The notes beneath the pieces were generated by a model. The model ran no database searches. It was given only the letters and a program-made list of their open reading frames with translations, and had not been told where the DNA came from. Positions 34,226 to 42,304 of a DNA stretch of 64,000 nt are shown here, one piece after another. The DNA is from an uncultured Mycoplasmatota bacterium (GTDB taxonomy: Bacteria > Bacillota_I > Bacilli_A > RF39 > UBA660): contig CAMYVW010000002.1 in the NCBI GenBank assembly GCA_947302655.1, positions 62,001-126,000 of the forward strand, given 5' to 3'. Positions within the stretch are counted from its first letter, which is position 1; each line of letters begins with the position of its first letter. The translations under genes were made by a program, and so were the position numbers.

Positions 34226-35224
34226 GTGAATGTAATAGTTAGTAATAAAAATAAAGAAGTTCTTGCTAATTTAGATATAGATTTAATTAAAAGTATTGAT
34301 GGAGAGTTTACTCCAGAAGAAATTGCTGCGCAATTTCCTCCTAACTTTTACTTTAATAAAATGGTTTTAGATATAACTGCTGTTAAAGGTTATGAAAAGA
34401 TTAATATTATTCAAGAATTATCACTTTTAATGGATATGAGTAAAGTTGTACTTTTCTTAAATGATTCAACGATTGTTAATTCACCAACTTACTTATCTCA
34501 GCTTGTATCAATGGGTATATACAACTTTACTAAATCAATAGATGCTGTTAAGTTTTTAATTGATAATCCTAATACATATAAAGATGTAGCAAGTTATCAT
34601 CAACTTAATAATGTTTCTTCATCTCCAGATATTAAATCTGGTGATATATCTGGTGATGTTGAAGATACAAGACTTAGAGTTATTGGATTTAAAAATGTTA
34701 CGGCAGGAGCTGGATCATCAACACTTGTTTATATGCTTAAAAAACAACTTGAGAAACAATATGCTACAATGGCTGTTGAAGTAAATAAAAACGATTTTAT
34801 TTACTTAAATGATAGATCACTTCAATCAACAACTGATTTAGCATCATTTGTTAATAATAATCAAAAAGTTGAAGTTATTTTAGTTGATTTAAATGATTTT
34901 GATGGTGAAGAAATATGTACTGATGTAATTTATTTAATTGAACCTGGTTTAATTAAATTAAATAAATTAATCAGAAAAGATAATATGATTTTTGATAAAT
35001 TGAAAGCTAAAAAAATTGTTTTAAATCGAAGTATTTTGAATAGTAAAGATGTATCTGATTTTGAATCTGAAAGTAATAGTAAAATATTTTTCAATATTCC
35101 AAATTTAGATGATAAAAAAGATTATCAAAAAGTCTTAGAAGACTTCTTGATAGAACTTGATTTTAAGAGATTTAAACCAACAACTGGTGGAAAAGCCAAG
35201 AATATTTTTAATATATTTAAGTAA
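34226..35224 (+). CDS. TadZ/CpaE-like MinD-family protein with degenerate P-loop
   Basis: A 332-residue protein. The N-terminal 120 residues look like an atypical receiver domain (MNVIVSNKNKEVLANLD, ...KVVLFLNDSTIVNSPTYLSQLVSMGIYNFTKS), as in TadZ. The ATPase half has VIGFKNVTAGAGSSTLVYMLKKQL (about residue 150) where MinD-like proteins have KGGxGKT, so the signature Lys residues are absent. KVEVILVDLNDFDG is the switch II-like strand. TadZ directs polar assembly of Tad pili. It has a GTG start after AAGGGAAG and follows pseudopilin D by 2 bp. Confidence 0.75.
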   Translation: MNVIVSNKNKEVLANLDIDLIKSIDGEFTPEEIAAQFPPNFYFNKMVLDITAVKGYEKINIIQELSLLMDMSKVVLFLNDSTIVNSPTYLSQLVSMGIYNFTKSIDAVKFLIDNPNTYKDVASYHQLNNVSSSPDIKSGDISGDVEDTRLRVIGFKNVTAGAGSSTLVYMLKKQLEKQYATMAVEVNKNDFIYLNDRSLQSTTDLASFVNNNQKVEVILVDLNDFDGEEICTDVIYLIEPGLIKLNKLIRKDNMIFDKLKAKKIVLNRSILNSKDVSDFESESNSKIFFNIPNLDDKKDYQKVLEDFLIELDFKRFKPTTGGKAKNIFNIFK

Positions 35225-35267
35225 AATTTATAACATGTAAATTGTTTTATAGATTTACACGTTATTC

Positions 35268-35296
35268 TTGACTTTATCGACTATGTTATGTAAAAT
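35268..35296 (+). promoter_or_regulatory. Promoter of the VirB2-like pilin gene
   Basis: TTGACT (35268-35273) and TAAAAT (35291-35296) are separated by 17 bp, 29 nt before the ATG at 35325. An upstream imperfect hairpin (TAACATGTAAAT with ATTTACACGTTA, 35230-35263) may end the preceding transcript. Confidence 0.75.
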
Positions 35297-35324
35297 TATA
35301 TTTAAGAAAAGGAGATGTTTTTAT

Positions 35325-35678
35325 ATGTTTTTAGCAGAATTTTGTAATGACTCAGCTGAAGTAATGAATTTCTTACACACAGTATTAGTAATTTTTAGAA
35401 TTATTGTTCCAGTACTATTAATTATTTTTGGTATGGTAGATTTAGGAAAGGCAGTTGTTTCTTCTGATGAAAAAGCTATTAGTAAATCAACTGGTGCTTT
35501 AATTAAGAAATTAATTGCAGCTTTATTTATTTTCTTCTTACCAACAATTATAAGTGCAATTGTTAACTTAACTGACGAACAAGATGACGCTGGTCACACA
35601 ATTGGTTCATCTAAATGTATTAAATGTATTATGTCAGGTAACCAAGGTGACGAAAATAATTGTACTAAAGTAGGATAA
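35325..35678 (+). CDS. VirB2/TrbC-like pilin (117 aa)
   Basis: Two membrane helices (ILVIFRIIVPVLLIIFGMVDLGKAV-type and LIKKLIAALFIFFLPTIISAIV) are joined by a short loop (SSDEKAISKST), followed by a tail with two CxxC-type cysteines. This is the classic layout of VirB2/TrbC conjugative pilins. AAAGGAG precedes ATG 35325; an upstream in-frame ATG at 35268 lies inside the promoter. Its own promoter and terminator suggest much higher expression than its neighbours, fitting a major subunit. Confidence 0.82.
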   Translation: MFLAEFCNDSAEVMNFLHTVLVIFRIIVPVLLIIFGMVDLGKAVVSSDEKAISKSTGALIKKLIAALFIFFLPTIISAIVNLTDEQDDAGHTIGSSKCIKCIMSGNQGDENNCTKVG

Positions 35679-35700
35679 TAATTTTATAGTATAATTTGTT

Positions 35701-35731
35701 AAAACTAACAATGAAAATTGTTGGTTTTTTT
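35701..35731 (+). terminator. Terminator after the VirB2-like gene
   Basis: ACTAACAAT pairs with ATTGTTGGT (one G-T wobble) around GAAA, followed by seven T's. Confidence 0.75.
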
Positions 35732-35779
35732 CTTTTATTTTTAATGTTTATTTGTTATAATTTAATAAGGTGGGATATT

Positions 35780-37072
35780 ATGAAAAAAACTTTATTAATT
35801 CTTGTCTGTTTGTTTTCATTTTTAATGTTTAAATACAATGCTTATGCCGCATTTACTTTTGATTGTGACTATTTTTTAACCAGTTATGAATCAGTATCAA
35901 AATCTGGAGCATTAACTCCAGAAGCAAAGCAAAAACTTGAGGCTGTTAAATACGCTTGTAATAATCCTACAGTTAAAGCTTGTGCTGAAAATTCTGTTAC
36001 TAGTTCTTGTCATAATAGTTGCCTTATATCACTTGGCTCAATTGATCCGATTAGTCAAGAATGTATTTCATGTGTTGCAAATACGTGTATGACAGCTCAA
36101 GATAGTAGCGCATTTAATAGTATATTTGTTAGTGGAGCTGCTGCAGGTATTGGTTATTTAAATGGAAATATTGAACCATCAACTCAGAATGATAATCCTA
36201 ATTATGAAGTTTGTAAAAACTTTTTAAATTCATATCCTTTAGTTCAAAGCTATGATGATGGAACTGTTGTTGAGAGCATTTGCAGTGACCCAGAAACTTT
36301 TTCCTGTCTTCAAACTACAGTTACTGATAAGTGTTCTGATTCTTGCTCTTCATATATGACAGATCCTAGTTGTTTAACATGTTTATCTGATAAGTGTTTA
36401 AATCATGAACAAAGGCAAGCAATACAGGATGCTACTACACAAGCACAGACTCCCGATAATATATGTGTACCTAGTACAGGAGAGAATTGCGATAGATGTA
36501 CTGAAGCACAGCGTGGTATTTGTATAAAAATGTGTATGACTTATCATGCTGTAACATCTGCGGAATGTTACACTCAATGTGTTACTGACGGAAATGTCGA
36601 TCCTGACAAGTTGACTTTTGAATCAACAGAATGTAGGGATTGTTTACATGAATACTGTAACTATCCTGAAGTTCTTAATTCTGAATATACTTATAATGAT
36701 CCTGAAGTTGACTTAAGCACAGGATGGGATTTCTGCGAAAAACATGGCGTTCTTGTTTCAATGAGAATTTTTAGTAGAGCAATATCTGTTGCTAGGATAT
36801 TTGTTCCAATACTATTAATTATATTTGGAATAATTGAATTATCAAAAGCTGTTCTTTCGTCTGATGATAAAGCAATTAGCAATGCAACAAGCTCTTTAAT
36901 TAAAAAATTAATTATAGGATTATTGGTATTCTTTATTCCTACAATTGTTGATTCCATTTTTAATGCTGTTGATGATTACACTAATTTAAACGATAATGGA
37001 TGTTATACATGTTTCTTTGATAGAGAAAAAGAAGATTGTGACAATTTGATTAATAACTCAAATGATGATTAA
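35780..37072 (+). CDS. Cys-rich ectodomain fused to a VirB2-like module (430 aa)
   Basis: A signal peptide (MKKTLLILVCLFSFLMFKYNAYA) is followed by about 300 extracytoplasmic residues with repeated Cys-rich units (CHNSCLISLGSI, CISCVANTC, CSDSCSSYMTDPSCLTCLSDKC, CYTQC, CRDCLHEYC). The C terminus repeats the VirB2-like two-helix unit, ARIFVPILLIIFGIIELSKAVLSSDDKAISNATSSLIKKLI, nearly identical in pattern to the separate VirB2 protein. ATG 35780 follows AAGGTGG and starts the signal peptide. A pilin-base or tip adaptor is one possible role. Confidence 0.8.
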   Translation: MKKTLLILVCLFSFLMFKYNAYAAFTFDCDYFLTSYESVSKSGALTPEAKQKLEAVKYACNNPTVKACAENSVTSSCHNSCLISLGSIDPISQECISCVANTCMTAQDSSAFNSIFVSGAAAGIGYLNGNIEPSTQNDNPNYEVCKNFLNSYPLVQSYDDGTVVESICSDPETFSCLQTTVTDKCSDSCSSYMTDPSCLTCLSDKCLNHEQRQAIQDATTQAQTPDNICVPSTGENCDRCTEAQRGICIKMCMTYHAVTSAECYTQCVTDGNVDPDKLTFESTECRDCLHEYCNYPEVLNSEYTYNDPEVDLSTGWDFCEKHGVLVSMRIFSRAISVARIFVPILLIIFGIIELSKAVLSSDDKAISNATSSLIKKLIIGLLVFFIPTIVDSIFNAVDDYTNLNDNGCYTCFFDREKEDCDNLINNSNDD

Positions 37073-37102
37073 AAATAATTAACATAATGGAGGTGAGATT
37101 CA

Positions 37103-38578
37103 GTGAATAAATTGAAATATTTTGTGTTAACTTTTGCTCTTTTTACATTTTGTATGTTTAATGTAAAAGCTTTTACTGCATCTACAGATTATGATTTTAA
37201 AATAAAAGGAGTTCAATTTCCTCAAAATGTTAAGGCATCTTTAAAAAATCCTTCGGGAATTTTTAAAGTAATTGGCGATAAAATAGAACTTTATCCTTTA
37301 TGTAAATATAAGTTTATAGGTACTGTTGCTTGTGTTAATTCAAGCCTTGATGATGTTGATATATCAGATAAAGATGCTCAATGTATATATGCTCACTATT
37401 ATGATGCATATAAAAATGATAATGCTGCATATATAGTTTTAGCAGACACTGGTAATTCGTATGTTTTAGTTGACAGTGGAAATTACAGTTTAAATGAGCA
37501 ATCTGGTACTTATATTATTTCCTCAAAGGATTCATTTAATAATTTAAAAAAAGGTGTTGAGGAGTTCCAGGGTGGAGATTCTGAAGCTATAAGTAATTAT
37601 AAGAAGTATGGATGGTGTCCTGATTCTATAACTGTTAATCCTGGTAGTGATAATGACAAAGATCATGCTGATTACGATGGTTATATTTACTTTGATAATG
37701 GTGCCAAGCAAAAGTTTTATGGACGTGCTGTTTATGATACATGGCAAAGAGATATCTGTCCTAATTTGTCATGCTTTAAAAAGGAATCTGATGGAAGAAT
37801 TAGATATACTGGTGCATATTCTCATGTTAATGATATATTCCAAAGTATATATTATTTTGATAAATCTAATTCAATGGATGCCTTTTCAAAAGAAGATAAA
37901 GAATATACAGATAGTTTAATATACGATCTTGAACATTTAAGTTCAGATACAAGTTTTTGTGACTTTTCTAGCACTAATAATAAATCTTATACAAATATGA
38001 TAAAAATTCTTGACTACATAGCATATTTAAGAAAGTTAAGAAGGGAAAATCTAGATGCTGTTAGTTCAATAGATGATTTATTACAAAATAATAATTATGT
38101 TAGCAAATCTGATAATGGTGGTACATCTCTTGTAGATGCAATTGTTCAGAATTTAGCTCCTGGAACTACTTGTTATTCTTCTGAATTTGCTAGTCAAGAT
38201 AATAGTTTAAAATATGAACAATTATATGATAAGGCAAAGTCAATTAAAGATGGTTCAAAATTTGACCCAAATCAAAATACAGTTGATACTTGTGAGAAAC
38301 TTTTAGGGTCTCCAGATAATAAAGAAGATGTTGCCTATTATATTCAAACAATACTTAATTTTGTTAAAATATTAGGACCAATATTAATAATAGCTTTGTC
38401 TATATATGATTACGTTAAAGCAATACCTTCTGGTGATAGGGATGCTATTAATAAAGTTAATAAAAAAACAATAATTAGAGTGGTTGCAGGTGTATTTATA
38501 TTCTTTGCACCAATTCTTATAAAATCATTATTTACCTTATTAGGTATATATAGTGATAGTGATTGTAATATTGGATAG
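37103..38578 (+). CDS. Large ectodomain fused to a VirB2-like module (491 aa)
   Basis: Signal peptide (MNKLKYFVLTFALFTFCMFNVKA), then an extracytoplasmic region of about 370 residues, then a third VirB2-like unit: ILNFVKILGPILIIALSIYDYVKAIPSGDRDAINKVNKKTIIRVVAGVFIFFAPILIKSLF. Relative to the separate VirB2-like protein the linker reads SGDRDAINKVNKK. It has a GTG start with GGAGGTGAG upstream. It is encoded directly before the VirB6-like protein. Confidence 0.8.
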   Translation: MNKLKYFVLTFALFTFCMFNVKAFTASTDYDFKIKGVQFPQNVKASLKNPSGIFKVIGDKIELYPLCKYKFIGTVACVNSSLDDVDISDKDAQCIYAHYYDAYKNDNAAYIVLADTGNSYVLVDSGNYSLNEQSGTYIISSKDSFNNLKKGVEEFQGGDSEAISNYKKYGWCPDSITVNPGSDNDKDHADYDGYIYFDNGAKQKFYGRAVYDTWQRDICPNLSCFKKESDGRIRYTGAYSHVNDIFQSIYYFDKSNSMDAFSKEDKEYTDSLIYDLEHLSSDTSFCDFSSTNNKSYTNMIKILDYIAYLRKLRRENLDAVSSIDDLLQNNNYVSKSDNGGTSLVDAIVQNLAPGTTCYSSEFASQDNSLKYEQLYDKAKSIKDGSKFDPNQNTVDTCEKLLGSPDNKEDVAYYIQTILNFVKILGPILIIALSIYDYVKAIPSGDRDAINKVNKKTIIRVVAGVFIFFAPILIKSLFTLLGIYSDSDCNIG

Positions 38579-38595
38579 AAAGGATTGATATTTCG

Positions 38596-41427
38596 ATGTT
38601 GATAGGAATAAGCCCTAGTCAGTTAATTAATCAAGCTTGGAATAACATAGGTTTTTACCTTGATAGAGCTATATATGGTTTAATATCATTTTTGTATAAT
38701 TTATTCCATAGTATAGCTAGTGTTAGATTACTTAACTCAACAATGATGGATGATTTAAAGAATAGAATGTACCTAATAATTGGTGTAATATCACTATTTA
38801 TTATCATTTACTCTTTATTACAAGTTATTATCAATCCTGATAAAAGTTCATCAGGTGAGTACTCAACAACAAAAATTATATTTAACCTTGTAAAAGCTAC
38901 AATTTTAATTCTTATTGTTCCCACATTATTTTCATTTGCTTTTAAGTTTCAAGCATCTGTAATGAATAAAAACTTCATAGTTAGACTTGTTACAGGTAGA
39001 TATAGTGATGATGGGAATGCTGGTGCACAATTTACTGTTCCGGTGTTTGAAGGTTTCTTTTATCTAAATGAACTTGGTAAGCAAACTCCGATGGCCGAAG
39101 AAATGTATCAATTGGCTGAAGAAGGAGCTTATGTTGATAATACCATAGAAGGTTTTATTTATTTCTTTAATGATGATCACGACCTTGAAGATAAAGGTGG
39201 TTATGTTTATGATGGTGATGAAAAGACTATATCATATAAGTTTCCATTTTCATCAATTGCTGGATGTTTTGTAGCATATGTTTTATTAATTTATTGCTTT
39301 GATATTGCTGTAAGGGCTGTTAAACTTTCTTTTTTAGAAGTAGTTTCACCTTTTCCGATACTAATATCTATAATGCCAAAACAAGATAAAATATTTAACA
39401 GTTGGTTAAAGTCTACTCTTAAAACTTATTTTGAGTTGTTCTTAAGAATATTTGTTTTGAGTTTAGGTACATATTTGATTTCTAGGTTACCTGATATTTT
39501 GGATACCATGAAAATTGAAGGCAATATGTTTTTCTTAACAAAAGCATTTATTATTTTAGGTATCGTAATGTTTATTAGAAAAGCTCCTAAACTTATTAGT
39601 GAAATCTTTGGTATTGATATGAAGAATGCTAATATGAGCTTAAGAGATAGATTGAGAGATAGTGGATTAACTGCATTAGCTGGTGGTGCTGCTGCTGGTT
39701 TTGTTTATGCAAATTCAACTAGAAAGGCAATTGAAGATCGAAAAGATATTGGACGATGGGGCAAATTTTGGAGATCTTCACTTAGAGGAAATCCTTTATC
39801 TGCAATTGCACATGGATCTAAGTTAGGTTTTGTTGAAGGATGGCGTAACGGAACTTTAAAAGGTATTGGTGCTGCAAGTAATGATGCCATTTATCGTGAA
39901 AGGGCGTATGCTCGAGGAGCTAACTGGTTTACAACAACTGGTGAATTGTTGCGTGATGATCTTGGATTTATGACTTACTATAAGAGAAAGAGTATTGGAT
40001 CTGAAATTAGTGAAGGTTCACAACTTCGTGTAATTGATAAATCTCTTCGTGAAACTCAAGCTAAATATGGAGAATTTACGAGAGAACAAGAAAAAAAATA
40101 TGGATTTGATGAAAAGAAAAGAGCTAATGAACGTGCAATATCTAAGTATGATAGCATGAAGCAAAAAGCTGAAGATCAAGTTGGAAAACAAACATCAAAA
40201 ACTGTTGCATCAGTTAGAGCATTTTCTGCATCAAAGGAAAAACTTGATACATTAACATTTGATATGTCTAGAGATGCTAATGGTAATATGTCTCTTATGA
40301 AGTCAACCACTAAAAAGATGGATGCCGATGAGATGAGAAAACAACTTGTTAAGTTGGATGAAGCAAATGCTAATGGTCTTGTTAGTTCAAGTGATTATTC
40401 AAGTTTAAGAAATTATTATGAAAAACGTATAAATGCCTATGATAATCAAGGATATAAGCTTTCTGCTGGTTATGTAAATATGAATGGCGTTCAAATAGAT
40501 GCAGAAATGAAGCGATTAGACCAGGCTCTTGCAAGTAAAGCAATAACTCCAGAGCAACATAAAGAATATACAGATTATTATATTTCCAAGAAAAAAGGTC
40601 TTGCTAAACAAAATACATCTGATGCAATTCTATATGAAACTCAATTAAGAAACTTTAGTAATCAAGGTCAAGTTTTAGATTATATTGGTACTGATTATAA
40701 TTCATGTAACGAAGGATTTAAAGAATATGCTACAAAATATTGCTTTGAAGACTATAAAGAAGCTAATTTTGAAGCCTATAAAGAACAATGGATTAAAGAT
40801 CATCCAGATGAGAACCCTGAATATGCTGATGGCGATTTTGACAAACAATATCAAGATAAATTTAGATTTGTTACTCATAAAGATATGTCTGATGCAATAA
40901 CAGGAACTATGTTTGATGGTTCTAGTAGAGATGCTAAGTTTGATATTGGTAGAACTAATAATTTATCAGAACTTGCATATCAAGTTGCTTTATATAGAGA
41001 AGAAGCTCGTGATGATTCTGTTAACCTTGTTTATAACAATCCTAATCAAAATCATGATGGTTCTGCTACAAAACATGAAGTTACAGGTGTTAATAGTATG
41101 TTTGGAGAAGACATCTTTAAAGGTAAAGATCATTTAGTTAATACTAATCAAGTTATTGATCGTGTTAAAGCAAGAGTTTATTCTCAACCAGCTGAATTTA
41201 ATATTCCTAAACAACTTCAAGGGGTTTATGGTAAGGTTGAAAATATGGATGAAGCTGGACGTTATATCGAAGTTCTTAAAAATGAGAAGAAATCTATCAT
41301 TGATAATAGTAGTCTAGAACGTGACTTACTTAAAGAAATATCTGCAAATGAGGAAGCTGTTGATAATATAAAGAAGACTAGAGGTCAATATGGTCTTTTC
41401 AGAGCTAGACATGGCAATAAGAAATAA
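38596..41427 (+). CDS. VirB6/TrbL-like channel protein with long cytoplasmic tail (943 aa)
   Basis: The N-terminal 340 residues hold about six to seven membrane helices (YGLISFLYNLF, MYLIIGVISLFIIIYSLLQV, ILILIVPTLFSFAF, AGCFVAYVLLIYCFDIAVRAVKL, FELFLRIFVLSLGTYLI, AFIILGIVMFI), with VVSPFPILISIMP near residue 255, as in Gram-positive TrbL/VirB6 proteins. About 600 C-terminal residues are soluble, Lys/Glu-rich and partly coiled coil. VirB6 proteins form the inner-membrane conduit of T4SSs. AAAGGA precedes the ATG. Confidence 0.8.
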   Translation: MLIGISPSQLINQAWNNIGFYLDRAIYGLISFLYNLFHSIASVRLLNSTMMDDLKNRMYLIIGVISLFIIIYSLLQVIINPDKSSSGEYSTTKIIFNLVKATILILIVPTLFSFAFKFQASVMNKNFIVRLVTGRYSDDGNAGAQFTVPVFEGFFYLNELGKQTPMAEEMYQLAEEGAYVDNTIEGFIYFFNDDHDLEDKGGYVYDGDEKTISYKFPFSSIAGCFVAYVLLIYCFDIAVRAVKLSFLEVVSPFPILISIMPKQDKIFNSWLKSTLKTYFELFLRIFVLSLGTYLISRLPDILDTMKIEGNMFFLTKAFIILGIVMFIRKAPKLISEIFGIDMKNANMSLRDRLRDSGLTALAGGAAAGFVYANSTRKAIEDRKDIGRWGKFWRSSLRGNPLSAIAHGSKLGFVEGWRNGTLKGIGAASNDAIYRERAYARGANWFTTTGELLRDDLGFMTYYKRKSIGSEISEGSQLRVIDKSLRETQAKYGEFTREQEKKYGFDEKKRANERAISKYDSMKQKAEDQVGKQTSKTVASVRAFSASKEKLDTLTFDMSRDANGNMSLMKSTTKKMDADEMRKQLVKLDEANANGLVSSSDYSSLRNYYEKRINAYDNQGYKLSAGYVNMNGVQIDAEMKRLDQALASKAITPEQHKEYTDYYISKKKGLAKQNTSDAILYETQLRNFSNQGQVLDYIGTDYNSCNEGFKEYATKYCFEDYKEANFEAYKEQWIKDHPDENPEYADGDFDKQYQDKFRFVTHKDMSDAITGTMFDGSSRDAKFDIGRTNNLSELAYQVALYREEARDDSVNLVYNNPNQNHDGSATKHEVTGVNSMFGEDIFKGKDHLVNTNQVIDRVKARVYSQPAEFNIPKQLQGVYGKVENMDEAGRYIEVLKNEKKSIIDNSSLERDLLKEISANEEAVDNIKKTRGQYGLFRARHGNKK

Positions 41428-41442
41428 AAAGGGTGAGATGTT

Positions 41443-41769
41443 ATGAAAGAAGATAGTTATTTAATTCCGGCCAATTCAAAAAAGTCGATGTTAATATTTG
41501 GATTCTTTACTAAAATTGATTTAATCATCGCAGGAGTGGGACTTTTATTTACACTCCTGATGATGATATTAGTTCAAGGTCCTAATTTTATACAAATGGT
41601 AATGATTGTTTTACCACTACTTATAAGTGCCTTTTTGGTTATGCCGGTACCTTATTACCATAATGTTTTACAATTGATTTTAAACATTTATAATTTCATT
41701 TTTGTTAATCAAAAATCATATAGATGGAAAGGATGGTCGACTAGTGAGTATGACGAAGAAAGTAAATAA
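41443..41769 (+). CDS. PrgI/VirB3-like T4SS membrane protein (108 aa)
   Basis: Two membrane helices (LIIAGVGLLFTLLMMILVQ and MIVLPLLISAFLVMPVPYY) are preceded by a short cytoplasmic N terminus (SYLIPANSKKSMLIFGFFTKID). This is the layout of PrgI/TcpE/VirB3 proteins, which partner VirB4. It lies directly before virB4, as in conjugation systems, and overlaps it by 26 bp. GGGTGAG precedes the ATG. Confidence 0.78.
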   Translation: MKEDSYLIPANSKKSMLIFGFFTKIDLIIAGVGLLFTLLMMILVQGPNFIQMVMIVLPLLISAFLVMPVPYYHNVLQLILNIYNFIFVNQKSYRWKGWSTSEYDEESK

Positions 41770-42304
41770 ATTTACTGAAGATTGGTTACCTATTAAAAGT
41801 ATATCTAATGGATGTATTTTAACAGATAACAATGAATATGTAACAGGTGTTAAAGTTAATCCAAAAAATATATTTATTCTTGATAAAGCTGATCAAGATA
41901 GAGTTATATTTGGTTTAAATAATTTCTATAACACAATCGACTTTGAGTTTTGGCTTGTTATAGCTGATAGACCAGTAGATCTTAGTATATACTTAGCTGA
42001 ATTACAAATTCAGTATAATAATAATAAAGGTATTGATCCTCAGAATCGTAAACTTATTGTTGAAGATATTAATAAAGCTAATATGTTTATGGGTAAAGAT
42101 TATAACGTAGTTGATACTGAGTATTATATTTTATTTAAAGAAAAGAATGTTGAAGTTGTTAAAAAACGCCTTCGTAATTTAGTTATGGGATTAGCTAATG
42201 TAGGTTTATCATCACTTCAGGTAACAAATGACGATTTAAGAATGCTTTTGGATAACTTCTTAAATGGTGGTTTAAGAACTAACTTTGGAATGGTGGTGTC
42301 ATAA
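41744..42304 (+). CDS. VirB4 N-terminal domain, encoded as a separate protein (186 aa)
   Basis: Starts at GTG 41744 after AAAGGATGG (ATG 41750 is an alternative). The protein begins with the TraC/VirB4-type N terminus (EDWLPIKSISNGCILTDNNEYVTGVKVNPKNI) and contains no P-loop. It stops with TAATG, where the remaining VirB4 begins in another frame. Together the two proteins have the length of a normal VirB4 (about 780 aa). See the next entry. Confidence 0.75.
   Translation: MSMTKKVNKFTEDWLPIKSISNGCILTDNNEYVTGVKVNPKNIFILDKADQDRVIFGLNNFYNTIDFEFWLVIADRPVDLSIYLAELQIQYNNNKGIDPQNRKLIVEDINKANMFMGKDYNVVDTEYYILFKEKNVEVVKKRLRNLVMGLANVGLSSLQVTNDDLRMLLDNFLNGGLRTNFGMVVS

Noticed and set aside
35268-35324. 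Upstream start for the VirB2-like gene
   Set aside because: The extra codons lie over the promoter -35 and -10; AAAGGAG fits only ATG 35325.
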